Shown here: positions 22,918 to 34,098 of the stretch, one piece after another
Layout: every line of letters begins with the position of its first letter
Numbering within the stretch: the first letter of the stretch is position 1
Assembly: GCA_000349905.1 (NCBI GenBank)
Contig: KB722739.1
Coordinates: 5,495-69,494, forward strand
Direction: 5' to 3'
Length of the DNA: 64,000 nt
DNA from: Volvariella volvacea V23
Taxonomy: Eukaryota > Basidiomycota > Agaricomycetes > Agaricales > Pluteaceae
Program-made: the position numbers and the translations under genes
Notes under the pieces: model-generated
What the model was told of the DNA's origin: nothing
Databases searched by the model: none
Seen by the model: the letters and a program-made list of their open reading frames with translations, nothing else

Positions 22918-24338
22918 ACTATAGTTTAGTTGGGCTTTGCACGACTTACCCTTCTCTATGATTTGCTCTCGTATTTGTTCTTGGACTGGAACGACACCAC
23001 AATTTTACGATCGCACAGATTCCATCTGCATTGTACCCGTCACCTTGTATCCATAATTTGCTTAATTAGCCAAACGTTGTATATACCTCATTAGCGTTTG
23101 TGGGGGCATATAAAGATCACAATGCTAGAATCTTGGCTGAGGGAGTCGAGATACCTTTAGCACTCAAGTGGCCAAGCCCGATCATGCCCTCCATCTTGCT
23201 CCAAGACATTGAGCCTATCCAGAACGCATTCCATCAGGATATCTGCTTACCACCCTCTGGCATCAGAGGCCTTGAGTCCTTTATTTCTTTGAGAGCCGGA
23301 TGGTGGCATATCATACCTTAATCGGAACTCAGCTCACATCTAGGAGAGTAATTTAATCCCAATGTGGCTTTAACCCTACATGCAGCAATAGATAGCGGTG
23401 GCCACTGTAAGCCATACCAAAATGGTGGTGTGGCACGAGGTGTAGAGCCACGCTGCTACCCATCACCGGTCCGGGGAGCGTAGTACTTTGCATTTCCGGG
23501 TATGCCAGTCCGCTGTCTGCACCGCAGTCAGCTCGGTTCATGCTTTGTCTTTCAATGTGCTTACTCGCTCTTCATCTCTCCACTCACCGTAGCAATCACG
23601 CCTTGTTACATTTGGCGGGTTAATATTACATCTCTCGGGGCCTCGTGTGCAAATCATGATTGGGTTAATGCGACAAGTAGAATACATGGTATGGCGTCTA
23701 CCAATGCGAAAGTGCGTGTTACCATAACCCAATGCAGCTATCTTAATTATATCGTCAATAAAGCCAATCGATTCGTGAACAAATGATGGCCAACACGACC
23801 CTTTAATTGTAATACCTCGATGCATCTCCTATTGGCATTTCTATTTGGAGAGACCAATGCGCGCAACAAGACGAGTAAACCCGCTGCGCCAGGATATATT
23901 AGGCCTGCCCGATCAGCTTCCCTATGCCCTATTATATTCGGCGTCTTTGACCCCACCCAATATCGGAATCAAGGTGATCGACTCCGGTGTCTATACCGAC
24001 ACTAGCATAACAACGGTGCTTAGATCGGTGGTGAAACATGCCACACGAAGCGCATTGGACATTCCTTTCTCCTTATATCTCTGCTATCCCTTTCCTGTAG
24101 GCGCCAGGAGCGAAGCCACGTATATAAAGCCTGATATATTCACCTGCCTACCCCCATTGCTATTCCAGTCATTGCAAGACCAGCAAGGTACGAGAACAGC
24201 TATTCTATCCACTCGACATATACTCAAATATTTTATAGCATTTTATTTACGTTTAATTTGCATCCAGGTAACACCCTTGCAACCATTGTAACGCAGTGTT
24301 ACTAAGCAGGTCGTCTGACGTCTAGACTTCTACAAAAT
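22918..24338. other. Spacer
   Basis: No gene recognised. A TATATAAAG string at about 24120 and splice-like sites between 24185 and 24295 might belong to a 5' leader of the gene starting at 24339. Confidence 0.35.
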
Positions 24339-24892
24339 ATGACGGGCTCACCAATCCAAGTGACTCCAGTTCACTTCCAACATGTCGGACGTAAATATCG
24401 CGGGATTAAACTAATCGCGCTGAGGAATGGCTCTACTAACCCAGACGAGTGCTTGGAGGGTCCAAACGACTACATTCAAGGGTATGAAAGTCTCAGATTG
24501 ACAATGAAAGCCGGGGTATGTGATCGATAGGTCTTGTATCCAGGCGCCTAACTTATCCTAAATTTCTCAGTTCCCCGGGATGGAGGAGACCCATACTTAT
24601 GTTGCGGACATTCCTCCTAGTGGTGTAATCACTCGCAGTTTCCTTGGAGAGGCCGCTGCTAATTGTGTGACGTACTTCATTTATGTACGTGGAGCACGTA
24701 GTACAAGCGGCGTTCCAAGTAGGGTGCTGACTACATTCCTTCCAGCATCACCGCCCGAAAATCACAATTCCAGGACAAGGACCAAAACGAGTTTCCCTCA
24801 AAGACGTTGTGGTACTTTCTTGCACCCATCCTAATCCAAGGCAGAGCATGTGGGAAATACAATACATTGTCAATTCAGTGGAGAGCACTTGA
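24339..24892 (+). CDS. Small agaricomycete protein, paralogue of the 20892 gene (145 aa)
   Basis: Three exons in phase 0: 24339-24515, 24571-24684 and 24746-24892, with introns of 55 bp (GTATGT...CTCAG, with CTAAC upstream of the acceptor) and 61 bp (GTACGT...TCCAG). The exon choice is supported by alignment with the 20892 gene: KYRGIKLIALRNGSTNPDE, then FPGMEETHTYVADI, ITRSFLGEAAANCVTYFI, and KITIPGQGPKRVSLKDVVVL ending MWEIQYIVNS. The intron before the last exon is at the same place as in the paralogue. The middle intron has no counterpart there, an intron gain or loss inside the pair. No signal peptide is visible; function unknown. Confidence 0.65.
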
Positions 24893-25689
24893 AAGATTGA
24901 ATGGTAAACTTAGTGGCGGAAACTAGAGGGATTTCGTGCGGTTGAGCAATTCATTGATGATATCTTTAGATAGACAAACTAAAACAAATTACGTGTTGAT
25001 CTGCTTTCTATAGCACCACATACACAGCTAAATATTCAGTGTTAACGTTATGTATTTACCTTTGGTGCTGCCTTTAAACGAGTACCTTAAGCACAGACAT
25101 AACCACCGCAAAACTGCACATCGTCCCTCAATTGCAGAGAAAAATGCCTACACGCGCTTGACATGATCCTTAGCCCAACAAGCAGGAACAAACATCGTCA
25201 GACTATCAACCCGATCGGCAACGCTTCCCCTTAATCCCTCGGCCTGCGCGCGATTCTCGAGCTCTTGGGAGCTTCGTTTCACCTCAAATCACGGTGGCGG
25301 TCTGTCCCCTCTAAATACATGCTGAATTTATTTGTAAAGCAGACGAATTTGCTTTATACCTTTAACATTACCTCGCCTGTAAACACAGAACAAAACATAG
25401 GGCACGTTGTAAAGACGACTTGTATTTGGAGTATTGTGGCAGTGAGTGCTCGAAACAAAGCAAGAGGTGCATTGTTAAACAATATGTTAGTCACGTATGT
25501 GGGAGCATAAGTCTGAAAGTGGTATTTGGTAAAATTCGAGTCCTTTACGCTTGCCCTCACGCATGAAGCATCATTTGAAGCAAGTTGTGCTTCAACGCTC
25601 GTTACTTTGTTGGGCAATCTACATCGCGAAGTTCAAGCACAACGCCGCCTACAACGAGACTGTCCATAATACACAAATTCCGAGGTCAT
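24893..25689. other. Spacer
   Basis: Nothing recognisable as a gene on either strand. Confidence 0.4.
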
Positions 25690-26169
25690 TTACATCCATT
25701 TAACACTGCAATTATCCACAGGTTAACGAAGGAGAAGACACCGTGAAGTGTGGCGACTTACATCTTGCCCTCGACGCTGTTGGTGCCATCCTCGTTCTTC
25801 CAAGTGAACCTGCCGTCCTGATGGACCTCGCAAATAGCCTTTCCCTCGCCGTGGTAATACCAGAGCTTGGGGGTATTACTGAGCTGGATAGCGTTTTTGT
25901 CATGACCTGGAACGCACAAAAGTATGCAATAATGTCGGTCAGTGGCACAATTAGCTACTACGCTGTGGCATTGGACTAGTCAAGTCCAACCGCTTACCGA
26001 CATGGCCTCTATCGATGATCCTTATATATCCCATACCAGGGAAGGCAAGGATAAGCTCGCCGCTGAGGACGGCGGCGGGGTCAGCGACAATGCTGCCATT
26101 GTGCTGACCGGTGAAGAGGATCACGCTCTGGTTCTTGGGAACCAAGACGCGCATAATACGGAAAACCAT
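25690..26169 (-). CDS. Small hypothetical protein, 110 aa
   Basis: Three exons: 26169-25998, 25906-25762 and 25705-25690 (introns of 91 bp GTAAGC...CCAG and 56 bp GTAAGT...GCAG). The protein starts MVFRIMRVLVPKNQSVILF and continues through LSNTPKLWYYHGEGKAICEV and GRFTWKNEDGTNSVEGKIVKWM. If the last intron is retained, an ATG-TAA ends the frame two residues earlier, so the last exon matters little. A TATATAAG element lies at 26254-26261, about 90 bp upstream. It has no membrane segment and looks like a compact beta-rich protein. I do not recognise a named family. Confidence 0.55.
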
Positions 26170-26668
26170 GGTTGATATTTACTCTGGGGTTATGTGTGCA
26201 GCTGAGAGGAGAGGAACCCGGTGGGCGTGGTGCTAGGAACTGGATGGGGCCTCTTATATAGCGCTGAGTGTGTTTTTGGGCCATAAACTTTGCTTTAAAG
26301 AGTGCACTGATGCTCCAGGACTCGGCTACGCTCTGAACCGTGCAGGGAGACATTGTAGTGGTGCAGGGTGGGGTGTACATTTGGGTATTGACTTTTACTT
26401 TGAGAATTTAGATATCCAACCCGAGTATGGCTTCCTCACGACGGCGACTTGGTTTATTTATAGAAGCGCCAGGTCTTATCCCACGCTGTGTAGGGGCTCG
26501 TGACCCACATCACAATGAGCTATTGGCTCGCTGTCAAAAGGTAGAGCAGAACTTCACTAGTGAATATAGATATAAAGGGGTGAGATAGGTGGTACAGGTG
26601 ATTACAGAGATGAAGCCATTGCGAGCTACAGCAGTAGCGAATTACCCAGAATCCTACTTAGAGCTTAA

Positions 26669-27385
26669 TTAGGCGACATCAACTGCAACGTTCGCCTGCC
26701 AAACATTATCCGCAATGTTGGAGAGCGAGACCAGAACCAGCTGATCAAACTTGACTCTTCCGTTTCCAACACTCCACTCCGGAGCACCGGTGTAACTCTC
26801 CTGGCTTACTTTCTGTCAAGTAAAGATATTAAACTGTTCCTGCCCTTTGGCATATTTGAAGAAAACTCACCTCAATAAACTGCGAGAAGTTTCGTGAGAT
26901 GGTGGCACCAAGCTGCGCACGGGTCATAGGCTCAAACTCGTCTACATTGACAGTTTGCTTCCATTCGACGTGGGTGTACCCGTGCCACTAGGACACTGTA
27001 AGTCTTGAACCCCAAAACGATGCAGTCATAGGGTACTCACCAGAATGCAGAATGTGATAGACTGGACCCCAATTTGCGAGAATACGGGGTCATATGCACC
27101 CCCGATCATCGAATCCAACGCGTTTGCACTGCGCGCGATGAGCTCCCTCATCGGAACGCCTTGGTTCTGAGAGCCAAGATAATCGAATGTGATGGTGGGG
27201 TAGAATCCTCCTGGGGTGCAATGGTGCTTGCCGGCAGAGTACAGAGTTTGCGGAAGCCAACGACGATTAGGAGAAGTGAATCGCGGGGGTGGTGGAGGAG
27301 TGGGAACGGCTCCGGCGAGTGTTGAGTACTTGGAGTACTGGGAGGCGTGGACAGGCAAGTGGAGAGGATTGATGAAGCGAGGCAT
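26669..27385 (-). CDS. Agaricomycete hypothetical protein, WHGY ... TRAQLG family (201 aa)
   Basis: Three phase-0 exons: 27385-27041, 26987-26871 and 26812-26669, with introns of 53 and 58 bp, both GTGAGT donors. The N-terminal part is Pro-rich (AGAVPTPPPPP). The core reads ILWHGYTHVEWKQTVNV, then PMTRAQLGATISRNFSQFIE, then VKFDQLVLVSLSN and WQANVAVDVA at the end. These parallel the WPG..., TRGLLG...MYFI and ILLLSS...WDVEIAV blocks of the genes at 20892 and 24339, so it is a divergent member of the same family on the opposite strand. An earlier ATG at 27458 is in another frame and may be an upstream ORF. A TATA-like ATATAAAG lies about 95 bp upstream. Confidence 0.65.
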
Positions 27386-28539
27386 GTTTGAGTGTGAGAT
27401 AGATTAGATTCGAGCTGCTGGGAGGCGTCCTGCTAAGTGAAGTAGTTGTGTTGGCCATCGTCGCTCGCTCGGGGGACTTTATATGTTCAGGCTTGAAAGA
27501 CGTTGTTACCGTGGCTGGACGACGTCAGAGGCGCATTGGATGCCATTGAATTTCGTTCTGTTCCTTCAGCCATCTTTTCTTGCGCCTTTGTCAACAATGC
27601 TGAAAGTCGATAATGCTTTCTTATCAGGTCCCTATGTCGACATCGTGTGATTGACGGTGTAGTACGCCCTTTGGCTATTCACGCCAGGGGCCCAATACCA
27701 TATCTGGAAGTCGCATTAGGATTTGCATGACGTAGTTAATAGGATCGTAATACCGGGGACGTATAACAATGAATTGTTAGCATTGTGTGAGCGATGAAAG
27801 GATGACGAACGGAGAGATCATAAAGTCAATACCCAACACGTGGCGCAGCACGTTTACCTCGACAACTCCGCAGTTGCTTTGTTAAAATACCCTCCTCGCA
27901 GATATTCGCGTTTTCCTCTTCCCTGATCCGTTCGGGGACTTCGTCATCATAGTCTGTTCATATTGTCGGGCAGATACCAATTATCGCTTTGGCAATCAAA
28001 GGAGGACAATCAAAGGATTTTCATTCACCACACCTTGGATTTAGATAGAGGGTCGGCTGTGAGAATCAGGTAGCAGGAAGGGCGCGCGATTTGCGTTCAT
28101 TCCATCTCATGAGATCAGGTGTTTGGGTGCGTTAATTCAAGATAGGACATTGATACAGCGTGGAGCAGCGTACGGAACGAACGGAGCAAAATACCAATGT
28201 GCTACAGTCGAAAGAGAGAGCCAGTCTCTCGCTTCTATCCTCATCCTTTGACCTTTCGCGACTGGTGATGGGCGTGAAAGTGCGCGACGCCGCCGACGCG
28301 ACCCCTCTCGGGATTTACCGAGATTAAGGGCAGGCAAAACTGACCTCGGAGCTCGTGACGCGTCGGACCGCGCTCAACCAGGACGTTTGCTCGTTGTGTT
28401 GCGCTACGACGACAAACGCTCTTCTCTGCTACAGCGCGATATGCCTGCCGCTCCATAGCCATAGAGGCCAAGCCCTATCCCATAACCACACCGATACCTA
28501 ATGCTGGTAAGTCTGTCATGTAGGTTCGTTCACTGTTGG
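27386..28539. other. Spacer with a possible head-to-head gene remnant
   Basis: No intact gene. The minus strand between about 28316 and 28460 has protein-like frames resembling the remnant at 13332-13640, placed in the same relation to a methionyl-tRNA synthetase fragment. Confidence 0.35.
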
Positions 28540-30266
28540 AACCGGGACAACACTGGGTTAGTGCCACATATCGGTCACCTACATTCTTGTCGTGGCGGAT
28601 ATCTTTGCATGATCTCAATGTCTCCTCAATTCCGACCGATCCGTCCGGCTCTTAAAAGCTTCAACGAGCGGCGCAGGCAAAAGGTCTGCCTCCAAAGGAG
28701 TTTTGTGATCAATCGAGTCTTGAATTCCGCATGTGTTCGTGTTTTCGGGTGGTTGTGGTGCTAGTGCTTACTGGGAGAAAAGGCGCATATCAGTACCACC
28801 GCGTTTATGAGAACCACGCAAAACGGGCATCATAACGCTGTTGAAGACGTTTGGGTGCGTCGCCATTCATTAGTTCCAAAGACATCGCTTTGATCTCTAT
28901 GCAGCGTAAACTCGATGCAAAATGCCTGATCTACAAGGGCAAGTACTCCGGCTGGTATTCCGTCACGGATGAGTGCTTCTACACTCCCACGCAAATTGGT
29001 CCTTCTCTCACCAATCCCAAAGTCATGATTTTAATCGAAACGGGTCGTTGAATGGTCCGAAGAAGGAAACCACATGGTCCGTCTCAGCCAATTCAGACAG
29101 TCACTCCTGCACCACTACTTCGCACCAGAGAATTCCAATACGATATTCCCGCCACAACATCACGCGCATATAGTACAGATATTGCAAGAACCGTTAGAAG
29201 ACTTGTCAATATCGAGGCCGAGGGATAGGCTGGAGTGGGGTGTGCAGGTGCCAGACGATCCGACGCAGACGGTATGTGTCTGGTTCGACGCGTTATTAGT
29301 TTACCTCTCTGGTATCGGGTATCCGTGGAACGGATGCAATGGATTGACTCCGGGCTGGCCAGTGAACCTGCAGATTATTGGCAAGAATATCCTCCGGTGC
29401 GCATATAGTCAATCCCTGTCCATGGTTTAGAGATCTTATTGGAACCCTAAGCCTCCACGCAATATACTTGCCTACGATACTACAAGCGCTAGTACTATCA
29501 CTTCAGCAGCAACTACTCGCCCACGCTCATTGGACGGTTGAGCAAAAGAAAACGTCAAAGTCGCTGGGAAACATGGTCGATCCATTCGAAGCAATCGACG
29601 AGTTTGGAATTGACGTGGTCCGGTATTACCTTGCACGCATAGGTGGACGATTCAGAGGCGACGTTGGCAAGTCCATTACGCGCCTCCCAGCAATAAAAAA
29701 AGCATTGACTCTCCTCTCGCATAGATTGGTCGCGTTCGGAATTGGACAAGTACCAGAAAGAGCTCCGATCACTTCTAGGAAACTTCCTCCTTCGCATAAC
29801 CTCTCCCAAAATCCAATCTTGCATCGCATCCTTTACTCCTTCACCCGCCTCTGCCATACCAACTTCATCCCCTATTCACGCTCTAATTCAATCTACATCT
29901 CAACTCCCGTCGCAATACTACTCTTCTCTTTCCGCGCTGGAGCTTTCCGATGCTGTAGGGCACATTACCGATGTTCTCCGTGTAGCCACCAAGGTTATTG
30001 CGGATATTTCGCCCTGGAATATTCAAAAATGTTCCGTCGAAGAAGCGAAGACGTTATGGGATGCTAGCTTGGAGTGTTTGAGAGTTGCAGGGATCTGCTT
30101 GCAACCTGTCACGCCGGAGACGGCGGCTGGCAGGTTGGTAGTGTCTGTTGGTGTGCGAGAGGAGGGCAGAGTGTGGAAGGATGTTGAAGGTACGGATGGT
30201 GTTGGGGGTGACAAAATTGGGAAGGTTGGAAGAGTTGGAGAGATTGAGGGTGTTAAACTATTTTGA
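28540..30266 (+). pseudogene. Mitochondrial-type methionyl-tRNA synthetase, decayed at the 5' end
   Basis: Class I synthetase signatures are clear: VPHIGHL (HIGH motif, about 28561), QRAAQAKGLPPKEFCDQ, LIYKGKYSGWYSVTDECFY, VVEWSEEGNH...RLSQFRQSLL, PLEDLSISRPRDRLEWG, IGKNILR, and HAHWTVEQKKTSKSLGN (the KMSKS motif, here KTSKS) followed by VDPFEAIDEFGIDVVRYYLA. The last about 170 codons are continuous (from 29742 to the stop at 30264-30266). The first half is damaged. The HIGH segment is frameshifted against LVVADIFA, which runs into TGA. The TGTDEHG segment is missing, and a shift of 1-2 bases occurs before VVEWS. The 3' exons splice well: GTGCGC...CTAAG near 29398-29450 and a GC-AG intron starting at about 29665. 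Size and motifs fit the single-domain mitochondrial enzyme. Confidence 0.75.
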
Positions 30267-32356
30267 ATGGAAGCCGACTGATTTAATACATGGTATTTAG
30301 AATATCTCTGGTTTGCGACACTATTAACGTGGGGTGATTAGGTCGTGCAGTATATAAAACTATGTCGTCGTCACCTGTCTCATTTGTTATGCGAGCCTAT
30401 CCTCTAAAGGTAAACTTGGCTGATATTTCCGGAGGATATGAGCTTTTAACAGACGAATGTAATCTGCGGGCTAAGCATCCCCGGACTCGTTCGATTACAA
30501 TGCGCTCAGAACGCCGAAGGGTCTATCAAGATGGCCCCTGATGCTCACCTGATGAACGAGTGGGGGTCTTTGAACTCCATTAAACCCTTGATAGCTGGAT
30601 ATCCCGCCAAATTCATTGAGCTAAAGCCCTTCTCCACTTCACATGGGATGAATGAAGTTCAGATATGTCACGCTCGGTGGAGGGACAAGGACGCTGACAA
30701 TCAAGTAATACGTGTACGCTTTCTCCCAAAGGGAAAGCGGGGGGAAATGGCTGACCACAATAATGGTAGGTTTGGAGTTCCGCGCCGTAAAGTCCTAACG
30801 TACAAAATCACCACCCCAGATCTCAGGGCGATTGTCTCCCAGTGAATTCACGAACTCATTTAGGTAAGCCTGACGGCACTTGCAATGCCTGCGAGGTCAC
30901 ACTGGATTCTATAGGGTGGTCTACTGATGGTGATCTGGGGAATGCAGGTATTACCAAGTGCAATTGGCGATTGCATAGGCTCAAAATTTGCTTTTCTTCT
31001 ATCTACTTTTTCATCGTGACATAGCATCGACCTAGGAGAGCAAAATGTTGGAATGCCGGCTCACCTCAAAACAACCGCCTGAGCGACTAGGAGGGCTTTC
31101 GGTGCTTGGGCCTAGCATCCAGGTTGAAATGAGATGGCGAAGAGCTTGTGCGTGTTTTTATGGCTTCTCTGGCGCGCCTCTACGCAACTAAACGTGTGAA
31201 GGCGTATTCCAAAACTGTATTAATTCAGCTCGATTATAGGGTGCAAAAAAAGTAATTCCACAAAAAGATTTAAGACAACATCGATCCCAGCCTCTCGTTG
31301 GAGTCTAACATACAAAATCCTTACTCGCAATCCGGAACTGAATCTGCCGTTTGGGTTTCCATTGTGCGCATGAGCAATTCCTGAATCTGCGCATCTGACA
31401 CTAACATGCTTCTCTCTATATATGCTCAGCTCACATCCCATCACCTATGTACGTTTGTACACATCTGCCGCTTTAGGTTTGATGAAAGTCTCCCTGAAGA
31501 CGATATAGAAGAAAAATGGCCCCGCGTGTTTAGAACCCCACGGCACAGTACCCCAGCCATCTCAATATAGCCGGGCGTACATGCACACAGGCCGCGGCGT
31601 ACACTATGGGTTCTAACGTTCGGCTAAAACTCGGATAATTCAAAGTAAGAACGAGTATGATATCTGTGAACCCAATTTGGCAGTACTCAACTTCCTCTAA
31701 AGATATTGCGGGGTAATTATGCCAGAGTATCACCGAGAGCTTCAGAAAGCTGTCGGAAAAACCATGGAAATACAGGTCTATACAGGTGCTGTGGGGTCGT
31801 TCTTCCAAGGGATGGTGGGATCTCATGTCTTCGACCTTTGGTTGAAGCTCGGATAATCTAGCACGGGAAGAAGATGGAAAGCACTGGGAATACGACAAGT
31901 ATCATGGTCAGATGGTCAGTAACTATAGAACGTTATTTGAGGATGAAGCAAGTATGGTAAGGAAGCGACACGCGACGCGTCGGGTGCTCACCAAGAGAAC
32001 TAAGTAAGTTTCTCTTACTAACTCTTATGTGGAATTAGGAGGTAGTTTTGACCTCATTTTCATTCAAGGCCACAGATATATAAGGTTCTGTGAGGCCCCC
32101 TACTCATCTTAACTTTCTCTCGAGTCGTCTCGTCGTGAAAGTGGTCATTTCTCTCTCTGTTTACTCCCATATACTTTTCTCTAAATCTCCTACTTTTGCT
32201 CAATCTTATCTCAATTTTCATGCGCAGTCTGTCTCTTGTTGCCTGCCCTGATACGCTGTTGTCACAAATACCAACCCGTCGTGAGGTACGTGTACCTCCC
32301 CCGAGTCTAGAGTCCATCATGTCCTAGATTCTTACGCAAATTATACACACAGAATC
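30267..32356. other. Spacer; one unassigned ORF
   Basis: A 104-codon frame at 30531-30845 (start MAPDAHLMNEWGSLNSIK, Lys/Arg-rich) is open but has no recognised homology, and no neighbouring exons were found. The rest shows nothing. The stretch 32090-32340 is a pyrimidine-rich leader in front of the DUF1479 gene. Confidence 0.3.
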
Positions 32357-34098
32357 ATGGAAGACCCAAGCATTTCCTTGCCTTTGGCACCCCGATACGC
32401 AGATTTGAAGAAGGAAATTGCTCGTTTATATCCTGATTTTGAGGTAAACGCTACAAAGGCCTGGGGAGAAATCATCGAAGAATTGGGTAAAGTCACAGCC
32501 GTCATTAAGAATGAAAAATCGGATGTACGTGACTTTAGCCCTTTTATGTGTTGCTATCTAATGTTCCATCTTAACCGTGTCAAGAAACGGCGGACCATTG
32601 GTAGTATATTCCGCAAGTTCATTTTGCGGATCTAGAGAAGCTGAGTCAAGACGAGCTGGATAATATTAAAAGGAAGGGATGTGTTGTCATCAAAGGCATT
32701 GTCGACGAAGAAGAAGCCAGGAAATGGAAAGAGTCGTTGGAGGAGTTTATTAAGGCCAATCCGGACGTAGAAGGCAAGTACGCAAATTGGGCACATTTAC
32801 TAGCTGGTGTCTTATGACTTTCTAGGCTTTCCTGTTGACAATAAGCAATTTTTCGAGCTTTAGTGAGTCCTCCTCGATCTTCAAGCAAGAGAACTGCTCA
32901 CCTTCTCATCATCACATCTAGCTGGACTAAGCCCCAGGTTGCCGCTCGCGCTCATCCGAACTTATTAGCGTCGACAGTGTGGCTCAACAACCTTTATAGC
33001 AACAAGACTGGTCAAGAACTGAACGGCGTAGATTTGTCCACCCCGCTCACCTATGCCGATCGGTTCAGAATCCGTCCTCCCGGTGGAATTTGGCGCGTTT
33101 TCCCACCTCACATCGATGGTGGCACTATTGAGAGATGGGAAGACCCTGTATTTAGGAAATGCTTTGAAGACATATTCACCGGTGATTGGAGGAAGCATGA
33201 TCCATGCGAGTTATCGGCAAGGTTGGACGCCAATACTTCGCTATATGGCAGACCGAATCAAGTGAGTGACACAATACGATGTATCGGATAGCTGAGCTAA
33301 CGATGCGGTGGTCAAACAAGTGCAGCGTGTTCAGGACATTCCAAGGGTGGCTCTCTATTTCGTAAGTCGATTTTCAGTTCATGAGAAGTTTTCGTGCAGA
33401 TAAACAACTGCTGATATGTATCGTACAGGGACACAGGACCCCAGCAAGGAACACTTACGGTCTTCCCGGATGTTCTCTTGTCCAACTCCTACATCACATT
33501 ACGGCCTTTCTTCCGCCCAACTGTACCTATCAATTCCCCAGAAATTTTCAAAGCAGAGAATTGGGAGTTTGGTAAGTGAGCATCGCTTTGAAGAACGAAG
33601 ATGTTGAATTCCGACTCTCGTAGACCTTTCAAGCTCACAATTCCCTGGGATTCATCCTAGGGATGGAGGATATGTTGGGCCGAAGCCTACACCCGAACAG
33701 CATCCTCATCTGCTCCTCGGTTCGACTATGACATCAATGCCCTTTGTCAAACCGGGCGATGCAGCCTTTTGGTACTGTGACGTTATCCACGGTGTAGAAA
33801 TGGAACACACTGGACCAGGGGATTCTGCTGGTACGTGGTTTTGTTTAAACACTTGATGTGCGGGTTTGCATCTAAGTCGGTGCACTTAACAGTGATGTAT
33901 ATACCTGCTGTGCCACTCACGCCTCAGAATCTTGACTATGTCGAACGACAGAGACAGAAATTTGAGCAAGGCCAACAACGCCCACCTGATTTCCCTAAAG
34001 CACCCGCGGAGGATAAATTTGTGGGTATAGCAACTGCAGAGGATATTTTCGGATCGATCGGAAAGCGTGCCATGGGATTTCCGGTCCCTACAATGTAG
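32357..34098 (+). CDS. DUF1479 (YbiU-like) putative Fe(II)/2-oxoglutarate dioxygenase, 436 aa
   Basis: Eight exons join in frame: 32357-32524, 32605-32773, 32826-32862, 32922-33261, 33321-33361, 33429-33571, 33624-33830 and 33893-34098. The second intron has a GC donor (GCAAGT), required to give the DVEGFPVDN join; the others are GT-AG. The N-terminal part is helical (DLKKEIARLYPDFE), followed by GCVVIKGIVDEEEA. The iron site is HID in FPPHIDGGTIERWEDP (about His188, Asp190) with the distal His of DVIHGVEMEH (about His355). RFRIRPPGG and FQGWLS are typical of the family. DUF1479 proteins are cytosolic and about 410-470 residues; members are predicted non-heme iron oxygenases with poorly known substrates. 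No lesion is visible, so this is the clearest non-array gene here. Confidence 0.9.

Noticed and set aside
23845..24291. 148-codon open frame upstream of the 24339 gene
   Set aside because: Composition is not protein-like, there is no recognised motif, and it overlaps what looks like a leader region with splice-like sites.
27267..27458. Frame starting at 27458, upstream of the 26669-27385 gene
   Set aside because: It overlaps the real exon 1 in another frame; at most an upstream ORF.
30531..30845. 104-codon open frame
   Set aside because: No homology, no neighbouring exons and no clear promoter; could be chance.
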